Translations under genes and position numbers: made by a program
Shown: in pieces, positions 24,228-32,999 of the stretch
Numbering within the stretch: position 1 is the first letter of the stretch
How the letters are laid out: every line of letters starts with the position of its first letter
The notes under the pieces: generated by a model
The model's database searches: none
What the model was told of the DNA's origin: nothing
The model's input: only the letters and a program-made list of their open reading frames with translations
Assembly: GCF_030317145.1 (NCBI RefSeq)
Contig: NZ_JASZYE010000001.1
Span: 1,302,001-1,366,000 of the forward strand
Length of the DNA: 64,000 nucleotides
Direction: 5' to 3'
Origin: Variovorax flavidus
GTDB lineage: Bacteria; Pseudomonadota; Gammaproteobacteria; Burkholderiales; Burkholderiaceae_C

Positions 24228-24257
24228 CAAAGACCCAACTTGCGGTACATTCCACCC

Positions 24258-24905
24258 ATGTCCGCCGTCACCCTTACACCGCGTGCCCTCTATGAAGAGG
24301 TGGCGGAACTGCTGCGCCAACGCATCTTCAGCCGCGAACTCGAACCCGGCAGCTGGATCGACGAACTCAAGCTGGCTGAGGAATACGGCATCAGCCGCAC
24401 GCCGCTGCGCGAGGCGCTGAAGGTGCTGGCGGCCGAAGGGCTGGTCACGATGAAGGTGCGACGCGGCGCCTACGTCACCGAGGTGTCGGAGAAGGACCTG
24501 GCGGACGTCTATCACCTGCTGAGCCTGCTCGAGAGCGATGCCGCGGGCGTGGTCGCCGAGCATGCGTCGGATGCCCAACTGGCCGAGCTCGATGCTCTGC
24601 ATGCCGAACTCGAAGCCGCCGCCACGCCGGGCCACGTCGACCGTGAACACTTCTTCGCGATCAACGAGCGATTTCACATGCGGCTGCTCGCCATCGCCAA
24701 CAACCGCTGGCGCGACCAGATGGTGGCCGACCTGCGAAAGGTGATGAAGCTCAACCGCCACAACTCGCTCTTGAAGTCGGGCCGCATCGGCGAATCGCTG
24801 AAGGAGCATCGGGCCGTCATGGCCGCCATCAGGGGCCGCGATCCGGCTGCGGCCATGGCGAGGATGCAGCAACACTTCAGCAATGGGCTTGAAGCGGCGA
24901 ATTGA
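24258..24905 (+). CDS. GntR/FadR-type transcriptional regulator (FCD domain)
   Basis: 215 residues. The N-terminal winged helix has the family stretch LAEEYGISRTPLREALKVLAAEGLV. The C-terminal all-helical FCD domain has the metal/ligand pattern with His in FHMRLLAIANN and EHRAVMAAI. It is divergent from the methylmalonyl-CoA mutase operon and probably controls it, responding to an acyl-CoA or organic acid. The ATG at 24258 is preferred to a TTG 18 bases upstream. Confidence 0.88.
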   Translation: MSAVTLTPRALYEEVAELLRQRIFSRELEPGSWIDELKLAEEYGISRTPLREALKVLAAEGLVTMKVRRGAYVTEVSEKDLADVYHLLSLLESDAAGVVAEHASDAQLAELDALHAELEAAATPGHVDREHFFAINERFHMRLLAIANNRWRDQMVADLRKVMKLNRHNSLLKSGRIGESLKEHRAVMAAIRGRDPAAAMARMQQHFSNGLEAAN

Positions 24906-24997
24906 GCTCGCCCCCAGGCTGCGCGCACTTCGTGTCGCTTCGCCTTCCCCCTGCCGGGGGCAACACCGGCGGACCGGCTGAGCCGGTTCCGCGGTGT
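24906..24997 (-). repeat. Dispersed GC-rich intergenic repeat, copy B
   Basis: Read on the minus strand this copy is nearly identical to the copy at 61244-61333. Both begin ACACCGCGGAACCGGCTC, share CCGCCGGTGTTGCC and CCCCCGGCAGGGGG, and end GCCTGGGGGCGAGC. The internal CCCCC-GGCA-GGGGG can form a hairpin. It lies between convergent gene ends (GntR and dusA) and may act as a terminator. Confidence 0.85.
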
Positions 24998-25052
24998 TTC
25001 TGAGTCGCGCGCAGGCCGCGGTATTTCTGGCATTGCGCGCCGCTCGCGGCGC

Positions 25053-26042
25053 TCAGGCGGGCTGGTCTGCCGGCTCGTGGGCGATTGCCATCACCTCGTG
25101 GGGCGGGCGGGACTTGAGTCGGTGGTCGCTCCAGACCTGCCGCCAGCGGCGGGCGCCCGGGAGGCCATTGCGCAGGCCCAGCATGTGGCGCGCAACGTTG
25201 GACCAGGGCGTGCCGTGCTCTGCCGACTCGCGCGCCATGTAGTCACACATCTTCAGTTCGACCTCTTCCCGCGTCTGCGTGGAGGGGGCGTCACCATAGA
25301 AGACTGCATCCCATTCGGCCAGCCACCAGGGGTTGTGATAGGCCTCGCGACCAATCATCACGCCGTCGAGCAGGCGCAGGTGTGCATGCATCTGGGCGTT
25401 GTCGTTGAAGCCGCCATTGATCGAGAAGCGCAGAGCCGGAAAGTCATGCTTGAGCCGATGCACCAACTCGTAGCGCAGCGGCGGCACTTCGCGGTTCTGC
25501 TTGGGAGACAGACCCTTGAGCCAGGCGTTGCGGGCATGGACGATGAAGGTGTCGCAGCCCGCTTCGCTCACTTTGCCCACGAAGTCGCGCACGAAGTCGT
25601 AGCTCTCGATCTTGTCGATGCCGATGCGATGCTTGACCGTGACGGGCACGTCCACCACGTCGACCATGGCCTTCACGCAGTCGGCCACGAGCTGCGGCTC
25701 GTTCATGAGGCACGCACCAAAGGCGCCGCGCTGCACCCGCTCGCTCGGGCAGCCGCAGTTGATGTTGATCTCGTCGTAGCCCCACTCCTCGCCCAGCCTG
25801 GCGCAATGCGCCAGATCGGCGGGCTCGCTGCCGCCGAGTTGGAGTGCGACAGGATGCTCCTCGCTGTTGAAACGCAGATGGCGCGGCACATCCCCATGGA
25901 TGAGCGCACCGGTCGTCACCATCTCGGTGTAGAGCAGCGTGCGCCGCGTCAGAAGGCGATGGAAGTACCGGCAGTGGCGATCTGTCCAGTCCATCATGGG
26001 CGCAACAGAAAGCACCTGGTTGCCGTGGTTCGTTGTCAGCAT
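25053..26042 (-). CDS. dusA: tRNA-dihydrouridine(20/20a) synthase
   Basis: About 329 residues. Characteristic DusA blocks are SVAPMMDWTDRHCRYFHRLL at the start, YTEMVTTGALIHGD, INCGCPSERVQRGAFGACLM with the catalytic Cys, and SINGGFND. It reduces U20/U20a in tRNA with FMN and NADPH. The ATG at 26042 was chosen; an upstream start at 26087 is also possible and there is no decisive ribosome-binding site. It is divergent from the PAP2 gene. Confidence 0.94.
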   Translation of the reverse strand: MLTTNHGNQVLSVAPMMDWTDRHCRYFHRLLTRRTLLYTEMVTTGALIHGDVPRHLRFNSEEHPVALQLGGSEPADLAHCARLGEEWGYDEININCGCPSERVQRGAFGACLMNEPQLVADCVKAMVDVVDVPVTVKHRIGIDKIESYDFVRDFVGKVSEAGCDTFIVHARNAWLKGLSPKQNREVPPLRYELVHRLKHDFPALRFSINGGFNDNAQMHAHLRLLDGVMIGREAYHNPWWLAEWDAVFYGDAPSTQTREEVELKMCDYMARESAEHGTPWSNVARHMLGLRNGLPGARRWRQVWSDHRLKSRPPHEVMAIAHEPADQPA

Positions 26043-26209
26043 TGAATAAGTGCTTGATCTTCGGGGGAGCAAGACATTTTCCATCAAGGGACTTGCCCGG
26101 CAACGCTCCGGGTCTCAGGGCGTCAAGGCGCGAGCCGTTCCGGGCGCCTGCCAGTTCGCTTCGGGGTCCGCCCTGTCCGCTTCCAAGCGGTGCTAGATTG
26201 CAGATCGAT

Positions 26210-26959
26210 ATGAGCACACCGTCGCCACCATTTCGCCATCGATTCGGATGGGTATCGCTGGCCCGCTTCGACAATCTGCGGTCGCTGCTCGGGCCGCTGG
26301 CCGCAGGTCTCAGCGTCGTCCTCCTGCTTCTCGGATTCGCCCTCATCGCGAGCGAAGTTTTCGAGGGCGATACACGCGGCATCGACATGCGCCTTCTGCA
26401 CAAGGCGCAACAGATCAGGGAGGCACACCCTTGGTTCACCCAGGTCATGCGCGATCTGAGCGGGCTCGGCAGCACCTCCGTGTTGACACTGCTCACCGCG
26501 GCCACCGCGGGCTACCTGCTGCTGGTGTCGGCACGCATGACGGCGCTGCTCGTCGTGGCGTCCACGCTCGGCTTCGCAGGGTTGGTCACGCTGCTCAAGC
26601 ATGCCTTCAGCCGGATGCGGCCTGATGCAACGTTCGCCGACTACGCGGCCTGGGGCATGAGCTTTCCGAGTGGGCACGCGAGCATGTCCGCGGCGGTGTT
26701 CCTCACACTGGGCGTGCTCACCGCGACGACACGCAACCGCCTGTCCGAGCGCCTCTACATCCTTGCCGTCGCAGCTGCGACGGCCCTGCTCGTCGGCGTG
26801 AGCCGGATCGCGCTCGGCGTCCATTGGGGAACGGATGTGCTGGCGGGATGGGCGCTCGGCACCGCCTGGGCCATTGCCTGGCTGCTTATCGCGTACCGCC
26901 TGGTCCACCCCGAGATCACGGCTGCTGCAAGGCTCGACGACGACGACGCTACGGGCTGA
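26210..26959 (+). CDS. PAP2-family membrane phosphatase
   Basis: 249 residues with about six hydrophobic segments. All three PAP2 motifs are present: K-x6-RP in KHAFSRMRP, PSGH in SFPSGHASMS, and SR-x5-H-x3-D in SRIALGVHWGTD. The substrate could be phosphatidylglycerophosphate, phosphatidate or undecaprenyl pyrophosphate; the sequence does not decide. The short extracytoplasmic segment between the first two membrane helices (FEGDTRGIDMRLL) is typical. The last 11 bases overlap the end of the convergent DUF2235 gene. Confidence 0.88.
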   Translation: MSTPSPPFRHRFGWVSLARFDNLRSLLGPLAAGLSVVLLLLGFALIASEVFEGDTRGIDMRLLHKAQQIREAHPWFTQVMRDLSGLGSTSVLTLLTAATAGYLLLVSARMTALLVVASTLGFAGLVTLLKHAFSRMRPDATFADYAAWGMSFPSGHASMSAAVFLTLGVLTATTRNRLSERLYILAVAAATALLVGVSRIALGVHWGTDVLAGWALGTAWAIAWLLIAYRLVHPEITAAARLDDDDATG

Positions 26960-28094
26960 CGACGCTCGGGTCGAGTTGCCGGCCGGTCAGCAGCGGGCCC
27001 AGGCCCACCGGCTGATAGCCCGCGAAGCCCGAGAGGTAGATCTGAACGCTCGGATGGAACAAGGCGTCACCGGGATACTGCCGCGGCGCGTGCGGCCGCA
27101 GCTTGAAGGGCGGATCCTCGTACGGCGTGTGGATGGGGCCGAAGGTGAATGAGTCCGCCGCCTTGTATTGCGGCGAGATCGCCACTCCACTGTCGCGCAG
27201 ACGCCCGATCATCCAGTCGAGCGAAAACGTGGAGAGTTCCTGCGTCGGGTAGCCGCCACCCACGTCGGCATGCGCGCCGCAGAACCACCGCTGATGGACG
27301 CCATCCCGGTCATCCCACAGCGTCGGTTCGAAATCGCTTCTCTGCTCGTCCATGGCCAGCGCGTGGAATCCCGACCGCACCTTGGCGGAGAGCGCCTTGT
27401 CGGCAAATTCGAAGATGTCGACCTTCGACGCATCGGCCAGGTCATAGACCGGCACGCCCAAGGCTCCCACGGTGTCCCAGACGCCGATCGCCTCGATGCC
27501 GACACCCTGCACCAGCTTGTCGAGATCGATCGACTCGGCCTTGAACTCTTCGAGATAGCCAAGCAAGGTGCTGTGCTTGCCCGCGGCCCTGCGGTAGGCG
27601 GCCCATATGTACACGCCGAGCTTGTAGGCCTTGTCGGCGTCGTAGCTGCCGTCGCTGCCTCGCATGGCATCCTGGGGAAGCAAGCCCATCTTCGTGACCA
27701 TGCCTCCGAGCGCCCTGACGGTGTACGCGCCGCGGCTGAAGCCGGCCAGGTAGATGCGGTCGCCTGGCTCGTAGTTTCTGGACAGGAAGGTGTAGCCCCG
27801 AACGATCCGCTCGATGAAGCCCTCTCCGAACACCCCACCCAGCAGCTTCCGGATACCGTTCTTCGAGTCGCCGACGCCGTGCAGGTATTTCGCGATCTGG
27901 GTGACCTCGCCGTCGGCCCCGGTGGCCACCTTTTCCTGCTCGTCCTGCTTTCGCAGGGAGTCCGACGTGACCGTGCCGGCGAGTGCGGCGAAGAGTCTCA
28001 GCACGTTGGTCGCGTCGGCCTGAAGATCCTGGGCATCGCCCGCGCCAAGGCCGTTCCAGGTGCCGTCGGCGCAAAACACGATGTTCTTTGGCAT
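26949..28094 (-). CDS. DUF2235 alpha/beta-hydrolase (Tle1-like lipase domain)
   Basis: 381 residues. The domain opens with IVFCADGTWNG, has the nucleophile elbow GFSRGAYTVRAL (GxSxG form), an acid in IGVWDTVGALGVP and a histidine in WFCGAHADVGGGY. This is the DUF2235 family, some members of which are type VI secretion phospholipases (Tle1). Here there is no vgrG, immunity or PAAR gene next to it and no signal peptide, so it may instead be a housekeeping cytoplasmic hydrolase. The ATG at 28094 starts right at the conserved MPKNIVFC. Confidence 0.85.
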   Translation of the reverse strand: MPKNIVFCADGTWNGLGAGDAQDLQADATNVLRLFAALAGTVTSDSLRKQDEQEKVATGADGEVTQIAKYLHGVGDSKNGIRKLLGGVFGEGFIERIVRGYTFLSRNYEPGDRIYLAGFSRGAYTVRALGGMVTKMGLLPQDAMRGSDGSYDADKAYKLGVYIWAAYRRAAGKHSTLLGYLEEFKAESIDLDKLVQGVGIEAIGVWDTVGALGVPVYDLADASKVDIFEFADKALSAKVRSGFHALAMDEQRSDFEPTLWDDRDGVHQRWFCGAHADVGGGYPTQELSTFSLDWMIGRLRDSGVAISPQYKAADSFTFGPIHTPYEDPPFKLRPHAPRQYPGDALFHPSVQIYLSGFAGYQPVGLGPLLTGRQLDPSVVSP

Positions 28095-28270
28095 GGTGCA
28101 TCCTTTCCCTGAAAGCTCTCTCCAGTTTGTGCGCTTCCCGACGAACAGACCATGCGTCTTTCGCTGTATGCCGGAACGTGCATTCCAGCCGCCCGGCACG
28201 TTCTCGGGAGACATGCTAAGGTGCCGGCCCTCCACCCAGGCGAGCCCTGGAGCCCTTGCGAGACGCCTCC

Positions 28271-29494
28271 GTGCCCCATCCCCAACATTCCATTCCCAGC
28301 GGGACATCCGCACCTGCCGGGCTGTCCACCGGCCTGACCATCCTGTTCGCCATCGCGTGTGGGCTCTGCGTCGCCAACATCTACTTCGCGCAACCGCTGA
28401 TCGGGCCGATCGCCGCCACGCTCCAGCTGCATGCGGGCCTGGCCGGCCTGATCATGACGCTGACCCAACTCGGATATGGCGCGGGCCTCCTGATGCTGGT
28501 TCCGCTGGCCGACGTGGTCGAGAACCGGCGGCTGATCACCTTTCTGATGGTGGGTGCGGTCATCGGCCTGGTCGGCATCGCGTTGTCGAATTCGGCAGCG
28601 ACCTTCCTTGCGGCTTCGTTTCTCGTCGGGACTTGCGCGGTGGCGGCCCAGGTGCTGGTGCCGCTGGCGTCGCATCTCGTGCCGGAGGCGACGCGCGGCA
28701 AGGTCGTGGGCAACATCATGGCAGGGCTGCTGGCCGGGATCATGCTGGCGCGGCCGTTTTCAAGCCTGATCGCAGCGGCCTTCGGATGGCGTGCCGTGTT
28801 CGCCATTTCCGCGGTCTTGATGGCAACCCTGGCCGTGGTGCTGTGGCGCGCGTTGCCGCAGCGCCGGCCGCATGCCTCGACCGGCTATGCGCGCACCATG
28901 GCCTCGCTGCCCGGCATTGTCTGGCGCACGCCGCTGCTGCGTCGGCGCGCCTTCTACCAGGGGATGATGTTCGCGGGCTTCCAGGCCTTCTGGACTGCCG
29001 TGCCGCTCGCGCTGGCCCATGAGTTCGGGCTGGGCCAGGGCGGGATCGCATTGTTTGCGTTGGCTGGCGCAGCGGGAGCACTGGCCGCACCGTGGGCGGG
29101 GCGCCTGGCAGACCGCGGACTCACGCGACCGGCGACGGGCATGGCGATCGTCGTCGCGCTGCTGTCTTTCGGACTGGGCGCCGCGGCCGTCCATTTCCGC
29201 TCGCTGGCGGGCCTGGTCGCGGCGGGCATCCTGCTCGATGGTGCTGTCCAGGTGTGCAACGTGCTCAGCCTGCGCAGCCTGTACATCCTGGCGCCGGAGT
29301 TGCGCGGACGGCTGAACGGGCTGTTCCTGACCTTCATCTTCATGTGCGCGGCCGTGGCCTCCGGCCTGGCCGCTGCGATCTACGCATTCCACGGATGGGG
29401 TGGCCTGTGCCTCCTCGGCGGCGCCTTTGGAGTGGTCGCACTGTTGTTTTATGCGACGGAGTTCCGTCGGAATTCGCTTCTGCCAGCAACGTGA
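28271..29494 (+). CDS. MFS transporter (drug/metabolite exporter-like)
   Basis: About 407 residues, twelve predicted membrane segments. The first helix has ANIYFAQPLIGPIA and the second TLTQLGYGAGLLMLVPLAD, the pattern of the MFS subgroup that includes YgaY-like exporters. Position 4-5 loops carry the conserved ARPFSSLIAAAFGWRAVF. The substrate is unknown. No ATG is available near the beginning; GTG at 28271 or TTG at 28256 must be used, and the N-terminal start is uncertain. Confidence 0.85.
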   Translation: MPHPQHSIPSGTSAPAGLSTGLTILFAIACGLCVANIYFAQPLIGPIAATLQLHAGLAGLIMTLTQLGYGAGLLMLVPLADVVENRRLITFLMVGAVIGLVGIALSNSAATFLAASFLVGTCAVAAQVLVPLASHLVPEATRGKVVGNIMAGLLAGIMLARPFSSLIAAAFGWRAVFAISAVLMATLAVVLWRALPQRRPHASTGYARTMASLPGIVWRTPLLRRRAFYQGMMFAGFQAFWTAVPLALAHEFGLGQGGIALFALAGAAGALAAPWAGRLADRGLTRPATGMAIVVALLSFGLGAAAVHFRSLAGLVAAGILLDGAVQVCNVLSLRSLYILAPELRGRLNGLFLTFIFMCAAVASGLAAAIYAFHGWGGLCLLGGAFGVVALLFYATEFRRNSLLPAT

Positions 29495-29516
29495 GGCGGG
29501 TCGTCCGGGATAATAG

Positions 29517-29526
29517 GGGTTAACCC
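29517..29526. promoter_or_regulatory. GGGTTAACCC palindrome before the second MFS gene
   Basis: A perfect 10-base palindrome within TAGGGGTTAACCCTAAT, 11 bases before the ATG, in a locally AT-rich stretch with TATTCC next to it. Its position over the translation initiation region would suit a repressor site. No regulator gene is adjacent. Confidence 0.35.
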
Positions 29527-29537
29527 TAATATTCCTT

Positions 29538-30743
29538 ATGACCACCTCGACCAGTTCGCCGCTCGCAGCTCCGTCGCGCATGCCCATTGCCTTGCTGGCC
29601 CTCGCGGCCGCCGCATTCGCGATCGGCACGAGCGAATTCGTCGTGATGGGGCTGCTGCCCGACATGGCGCTCGACCTCGGCGTCACGCTCTCCCAGGCGG
29701 GCCTGCTGGTCACCGGCTACGCCATGGGCGTGGTGGTCGGCGCGCCGGTGTTCGCCGTGGCAACGGCGCGGCTGCCGCGCAAGGCCACGCTGATTACCCT
29801 GGCCTCGCTTTTCGTGCTCGGCAACCTCCTGTGCGCGCTGGCACCCAACTACGGATTGCTGATGGCGGCCCGTGTGATCACTGCGCTGGCGCACGGCACC
29901 TTCTTCGGGATCGGTTCGGTCGTCGCCGCAGGGCTGGTCGCGCCCAACAAGCGCTCGCAGGCGATTGCACTCATGTTCACCGGCCTCACGCTGGCCAATG
30001 TGCTCGGCGTGCCGCTCGGCCGCATCGTCGGCGAGCACTATGGCTGGCGCATGACCTTCGCGTCCATCGTGGTGATCGCGCTGGCCGCGGTTGCTTCGCT
30101 GGTCGTGCTGCTCCCGCGACACATCGAGATGCAGAAGGGCAACATCCTTCGCGAGTTCACCGTGCTGGCGGATCGCCGCGTGTTGCTGGCGCTGGCAACG
30201 AGCGCATTGACTTCGGCGAGCCTGTTCTGCGTATTCACCTACATCGCGCCGCTGCTCACGCAAGTGAGCGGATTCTCGAACGCGGCAGTCGCGCCCATCC
30301 TGCTTCTGCTGGGCGTGGGCCTGACCATCGGCAGCACGGTCGGCGGGCGGCTGGGGGACCGGCGCCTGGTGCCGTCGATGCTGCTGGTACTCGGGCTCAA
30401 CGCGCTGGTGCTGGCGCTCATGCACTTCGTGCTGCCGATGAAGGCCGCGACCGTCGTGCTGATGCTGCTGTGGACCACCCTCTCCTTCGCGCTGGTGCCC
30501 TTGTTGCAGACACTCATCGTGCAGCATGCGGACGCCGCGCCTAATCTGGCGTCGACGCTGAACCAGGGCGCGTTCAACCTCGGCAACGCGACCGGCGCCT
30601 GGATCGGCAGCGGCATGCTGGCCGCGGGCGCCCCGCTGGCCGACCTGCCGTGGGCGGGCGCGGCCATCACGCTCGGCGCGTTGGCGCTTGCAGCGTGGAG
30701 CAGCCGGCTCGGCGAACGCAGGGCATCGCTGCAAGTCGCTTGA
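29538..30743 (+). CDS. MFS transporter, AraJ/PbuE-like efflux family
   Basis: 401 residues with twelve membrane segments. The first helix block AAFAIGTSEFVVMGLLPDMA and later ITALAHGTFFGIGSVVAA are typical of the DHA1 group containing AraJ and purine efflux proteins. The signature between helices 2 and 3 is weak (VATARLPRKATL). It probably exports small hydrophilic compounds; the substrate cannot be read from sequence. It follows another MFS gene by 43 bases, but the two belong to different MFS subgroups. Confidence 0.88.
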   Translation: MTTSTSSPLAAPSRMPIALLALAAAAFAIGTSEFVVMGLLPDMALDLGVTLSQAGLLVTGYAMGVVVGAPVFAVATARLPRKATLITLASLFVLGNLLCALAPNYGLLMAARVITALAHGTFFGIGSVVAAGLVAPNKRSQAIALMFTGLTLANVLGVPLGRIVGEHYGWRMTFASIVVIALAAVASLVVLLPRHIEMQKGNILREFTVLADRRVLLALATSALTSASLFCVFTYIAPLLTQVSGFSNAAVAPILLLLGVGLTIGSTVGGRLGDRRLVPSMLLVLGLNALVLALMHFVLPMKAATVVLMLLWTTLSFALVPLLQTLIVQHADAAPNLASTLNQGAFNLGNATGAWIGSGMLAAGAPLADLPWAGAAITLGALALAAWSSRLGERRASLQVA

Positions 30744-30746
30744 CGC

Positions 30747-30794
30747 TTGACATGCGGTTGAGCCGCACCGCATACTGAACTTGTTGGTTCAGTA
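30747..30794 (+). promoter_or_regulatory. Promoter with overlapping TetR-like operator
   Basis: TTGACA (30747-30752) and CATACT (30771-30776), spaced by 18 bases, form a sigma-70-like promoter. A perfect inverted repeat, TACTGAAC (30773-30780) and GTTCAGTA (30787-30794) with a TTGTTG spacer, overlaps the -10 and the expected start of transcription. TetR-type repressors bind sites of this form. It would control the VOC gene at 30894. Confidence 0.55.
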
Positions 30795-30893
30795 CCAGTC
30801 GGCCACCTTTGGTCTTCTCCCCTGCCCGTCCCGGCATGGAAGTGCTGCAACCGCACTCCCCGCTTTTCCCGGCAGCAGACGAAAGGAATCCCG

Positions 30894-31370
30894 ATGCAAA
30901 AGATTGCGCCCTTCCTCTGGTTCGACGGCAAGGTCGAAGAGGCGATGACGTTCTACACGTCCATCTTCAAGAACTCGCGCGTCAAGGACGTCATGCGCCA
31001 AGGGGAAGGCGGGCCCGGCCCGAAGGGCTCCGTCATGGGCGCCACCTTCGAACTCGAGGGTCAGGAATTCATGGCCCTCAACGGCGGCCCGATGTTCAGC
31101 TTCACACCCGCCATCTCCTTCTTCGTGCGCTGCGAGACGCAGGAAGAAGTCGATGACTTCGCGGCGAAGTTGTCATCCGACGGGGGCGAGATCCAGCCCT
31201 GCGGTTGGCTGAAGGACAAGTATGGGCTGTCGTGGCAGATCGTCCCCACCGCGCTCGGCGCGATGCTCCAGGACAAGGACCCTCAGAAGGCCAGGCGCGT
31301 CATGGAGACGATGATGAAAATGAAGAAGCTGGACATCGGCCTGTTGAAGCAAGCCTACGAAGGGCGCTGA
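30894..31370 (+). CDS. PhnB-like VOC protein
   Basis: 158 residues. It starts KIAPFLWFDGKVEEAMTFYTSIF, the hallmark of the PhnB-like (PF06983) VOC group often annotated as 3-demethylubiquinone methyltransferase, a name with no catalytic support. GLSWQIVPTALGAML and the C-terminal KARRVMETMMKM helix are typical. Its function is unknown; related proteins are linked to stress or resistance. A promoter/operator pair is visible upstream, and the leader would be about 110 bases long. Confidence 0.88.
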   Translation: MQKIAPFLWFDGKVEEAMTFYTSIFKNSRVKDVMRQGEGGPGPKGSVMGATFELEGQEFMALNGGPMFSFTPAISFFVRCETQEEVDDFAAKLSSDGGEIQPCGWLKDKYGLSWQIVPTALGAMLQDKDPQKARRVMETMMKMKKLDIGLLKQAYEGR

Positions 31371-31379
31371 TCGCGACCG

Positions 31380-32300
31380 TCATGCGGCGAGCGCGGCCCG
31401 TACCTGCTCCGAATGAGGGATCGGCTCCACTGCACCGTAGCCCTCGGTGGAGAGGGCGGCAGCCGCAGTCGCATAGCGCGCAGCCGCCTGAAGATCATCA
31501 CCGGCGACAAGCCGCGCCAGCAACGCACCTCCAAACGTGTCGCCAGCGCCCGTCGCATCCACCGGCTTGCACGGATGCGGCGCCAGGCGAAAGCGCCTGC
31601 GCCCATCGTCCATCAGCGCTCCTTCCGCCCCGAGCTTGAGCGCCACGGTCTTCGCGCCCAGTTGAAGGCAGAAATCGGCGAGCGCATCCGGATCTTCAAG
31701 GCCACTGATGGCGCTGATGTCCTCGAAGCTGGGCAGGCAGATGTCGCACTGGCGGATCAGTTCACGCATCACCGCCCGCGCGCGCGCCAGCGGCCACAGC
31801 TTCAGCCGCAGGTTCGTGTCGAAGGAGACCTGCACGCCCGCTTCCTTCGCCATCTCCACGGCAGCGAAGCAGGTGTCGCATGCCGAATCGGAAATCGCAG
31901 CCGAGATACCGGACAGGTGCAAGACCTTCGCCTGTGCGATCTTTTCGCGTGACAAGTCCTGTGGCCGCATCTGGCTCGCAGCGGAGCCCCGGCGGAAAAA
32001 GCTGAAGTGATGGCCCTTGGCGTCGTGGTTGACGAAGTAGACGGCCGTGAAGCCTTGCGGATTCGTCGCGACGCCGCCGTGCTCGACACCTTCGCGCTCC
32101 CACAGGTCGCGCAGCATGCGACCGTACACGTCGTCCCCCACCGCCGACAGGTAGCCGACGCTCGCGCCTTGCCGGGCCGCGGCAATGGCCGCATTGGAGG
32201 TGTCGCCGCCGAAGCCTTGCAGGTAGGAGCGACCGCCGCCCTCCCCCGTCTGGTTGAACTCCACCATCGGCTCGCCGAGGGCGAGGATGTCGGTTGTCAC
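31380..32300 (-). CDS. kdgK: PfkB-family sugar kinase, likely 2-keto-3-deoxygluconate kinase
   Basis: 306 residues. The N-terminal GEPMVEFNQT and GFGGDTSNAAIAAARQG match KDG kinases. The catalytic anion-hole motif DATGAGDTFGGALLARL with the base Asp is near residue 250. It would phosphorylate 2-keto-3-deoxy-sugar acids to the 6-phosphate. It is the last gene of the leftward TRAP/aldolase operon, 17 bases after the RraA-like gene, so its substrate is probably an acid sugar delivered by the TRAP system. No KDPG aldolase or dehydratase is in the window. Confidence 0.82.
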   Translation of the reverse strand: MTTDILALGEPMVEFNQTGEGGGRSYLQGFGGDTSNAAIAAARQGASVGYLSAVGDDVYGRMLRDLWEREGVEHGGVATNPQGFTAVYFVNHDAKGHHFSFFRRGSAASQMRPQDLSREKIAQAKVLHLSGISAAISDSACDTCFAAVEMAKEAGVQVSFDTNLRLKLWPLARARAVMRELIRQCDICLPSFEDISAISGLEDPDALADFCLQLGAKTVALKLGAEGALMDDGRRRFRLAPHPCKPVDATGAGDTFGGALLARLVAGDDLQAAARYATAAAALSTEGYGAVEPIPHSEQVRAALAA

Positions 32301-32317
32301 GCGCTGGGCCCTCCCCT

Positions 32318-32965
32318 TCAGATGCGGCCGTACTTGGCCAGACCCTTGCGCAGCGACTTCTCCGCAATGATCAGGCGAGCCTGCTCCAGTTCGCGCGCAT
32401 CGATCTCGATGGACATGTCCAGCACTTCCTGCGCCTTGCCCTGGGGCACCACCACGACGCCGTCGATGTCGGCCACGATGATGTCCCCCGGATGGACGAC
32501 CACGCCGCCGACTTCCACCGGCACCTGGGATGCAACCGTCTTGAAGCGGCCCAGGGTCGTGCCTGGGCTGATCTCGCGGGCATAGACCTGGAAGCCATAG
32601 TCGCGACGAATCTCGCCCAGGTCGCGCACGCCGCCGTCCAGGATCGCGCCCGCATGCTCGTTGGCCACGGCACCCGCCGTCATGAGGCCGCCCCAGACCG
32701 CCACGTCGGGTTCGCCGCCCGCGATGGAAATCACGATGACGCTGCCCCGCGGCGCCTCGTCGATCAGGTCCAGCGCGTGTTGCGGTGGCAGGAATTCATC
32801 CGTTGCCGCTTCGAGCACGGTGGCCGCGGGGCCGACCACGCGCTTGTCGTTGATGCGCGGCTTGATGCTGGCGTCCATGTAGCCGCGCCTGCCGCACACC
32901 TTGTCGACGGCATCGGCCACCGAGGCGACCGCGACGGTCTGAAATCCTTCGATCAGTTCTTTCAT
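32318..32965 (-). CDS. RraA-like protein, candidate 4-hydroxy-4-methyl-2-oxoglutarate-type aldolase
   Basis: 215 residues of the RraA/HMG aldolase fold. The active-site stretch is AVWGGLMTAGAVANEH followed by GAILDGGVRDLGEI, where Arg and Asp bind substrate and Mg. VVVHPGDIIVADIDGVVVVPQ is also diagnostic. Enzymes of this group cleave 4-hydroxy-2-oxo acids to pyruvate or decarboxylate oxaloacetate. Its place between a D-hydroxyacid dehydrogenase and a KDG-type kinase suggests a catabolic enzyme rather than an RNase E regulator. It was seen in a second, different context at 62442. Confidence 0.83.
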   Translation of the reverse strand: MKELIEGFQTVAVASVADAVDKVCGRRGYMDASIKPRINDKRVVGPAATVLEAATDEFLPPQHALDLIDEAPRGSVIVISIAGGEPDVAVWGGLMTAGAVANEHAGAILDGGVRDLGEIRRDYGFQVYAREISPGTTLGRFKTVASQVPVEVGGVVVHPGDIIVADIDGVVVVPQGKAQEVLDMSIEIDARELEQARLIIAEKSLRKGLAKYGRI

Positions 32966-32999
32966 TCTTCAGCTCCTTAGATCCCAAACAAGATTCGAT

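Noticed and set aside
24135..24257. Possible cobalamin riboswitch before the mutase
   Set aside because: The leader is too short, about 120 bases shared with a divergent gene, and no B12-box-like sequence was seen.
26949..28094. Type VI secretion phospholipase effector (Tle1)
   Set aside because: Motifs agree with DUF2235, but there is no vgrG, PAAR or immunity gene next to it, so effector status is not claimed.
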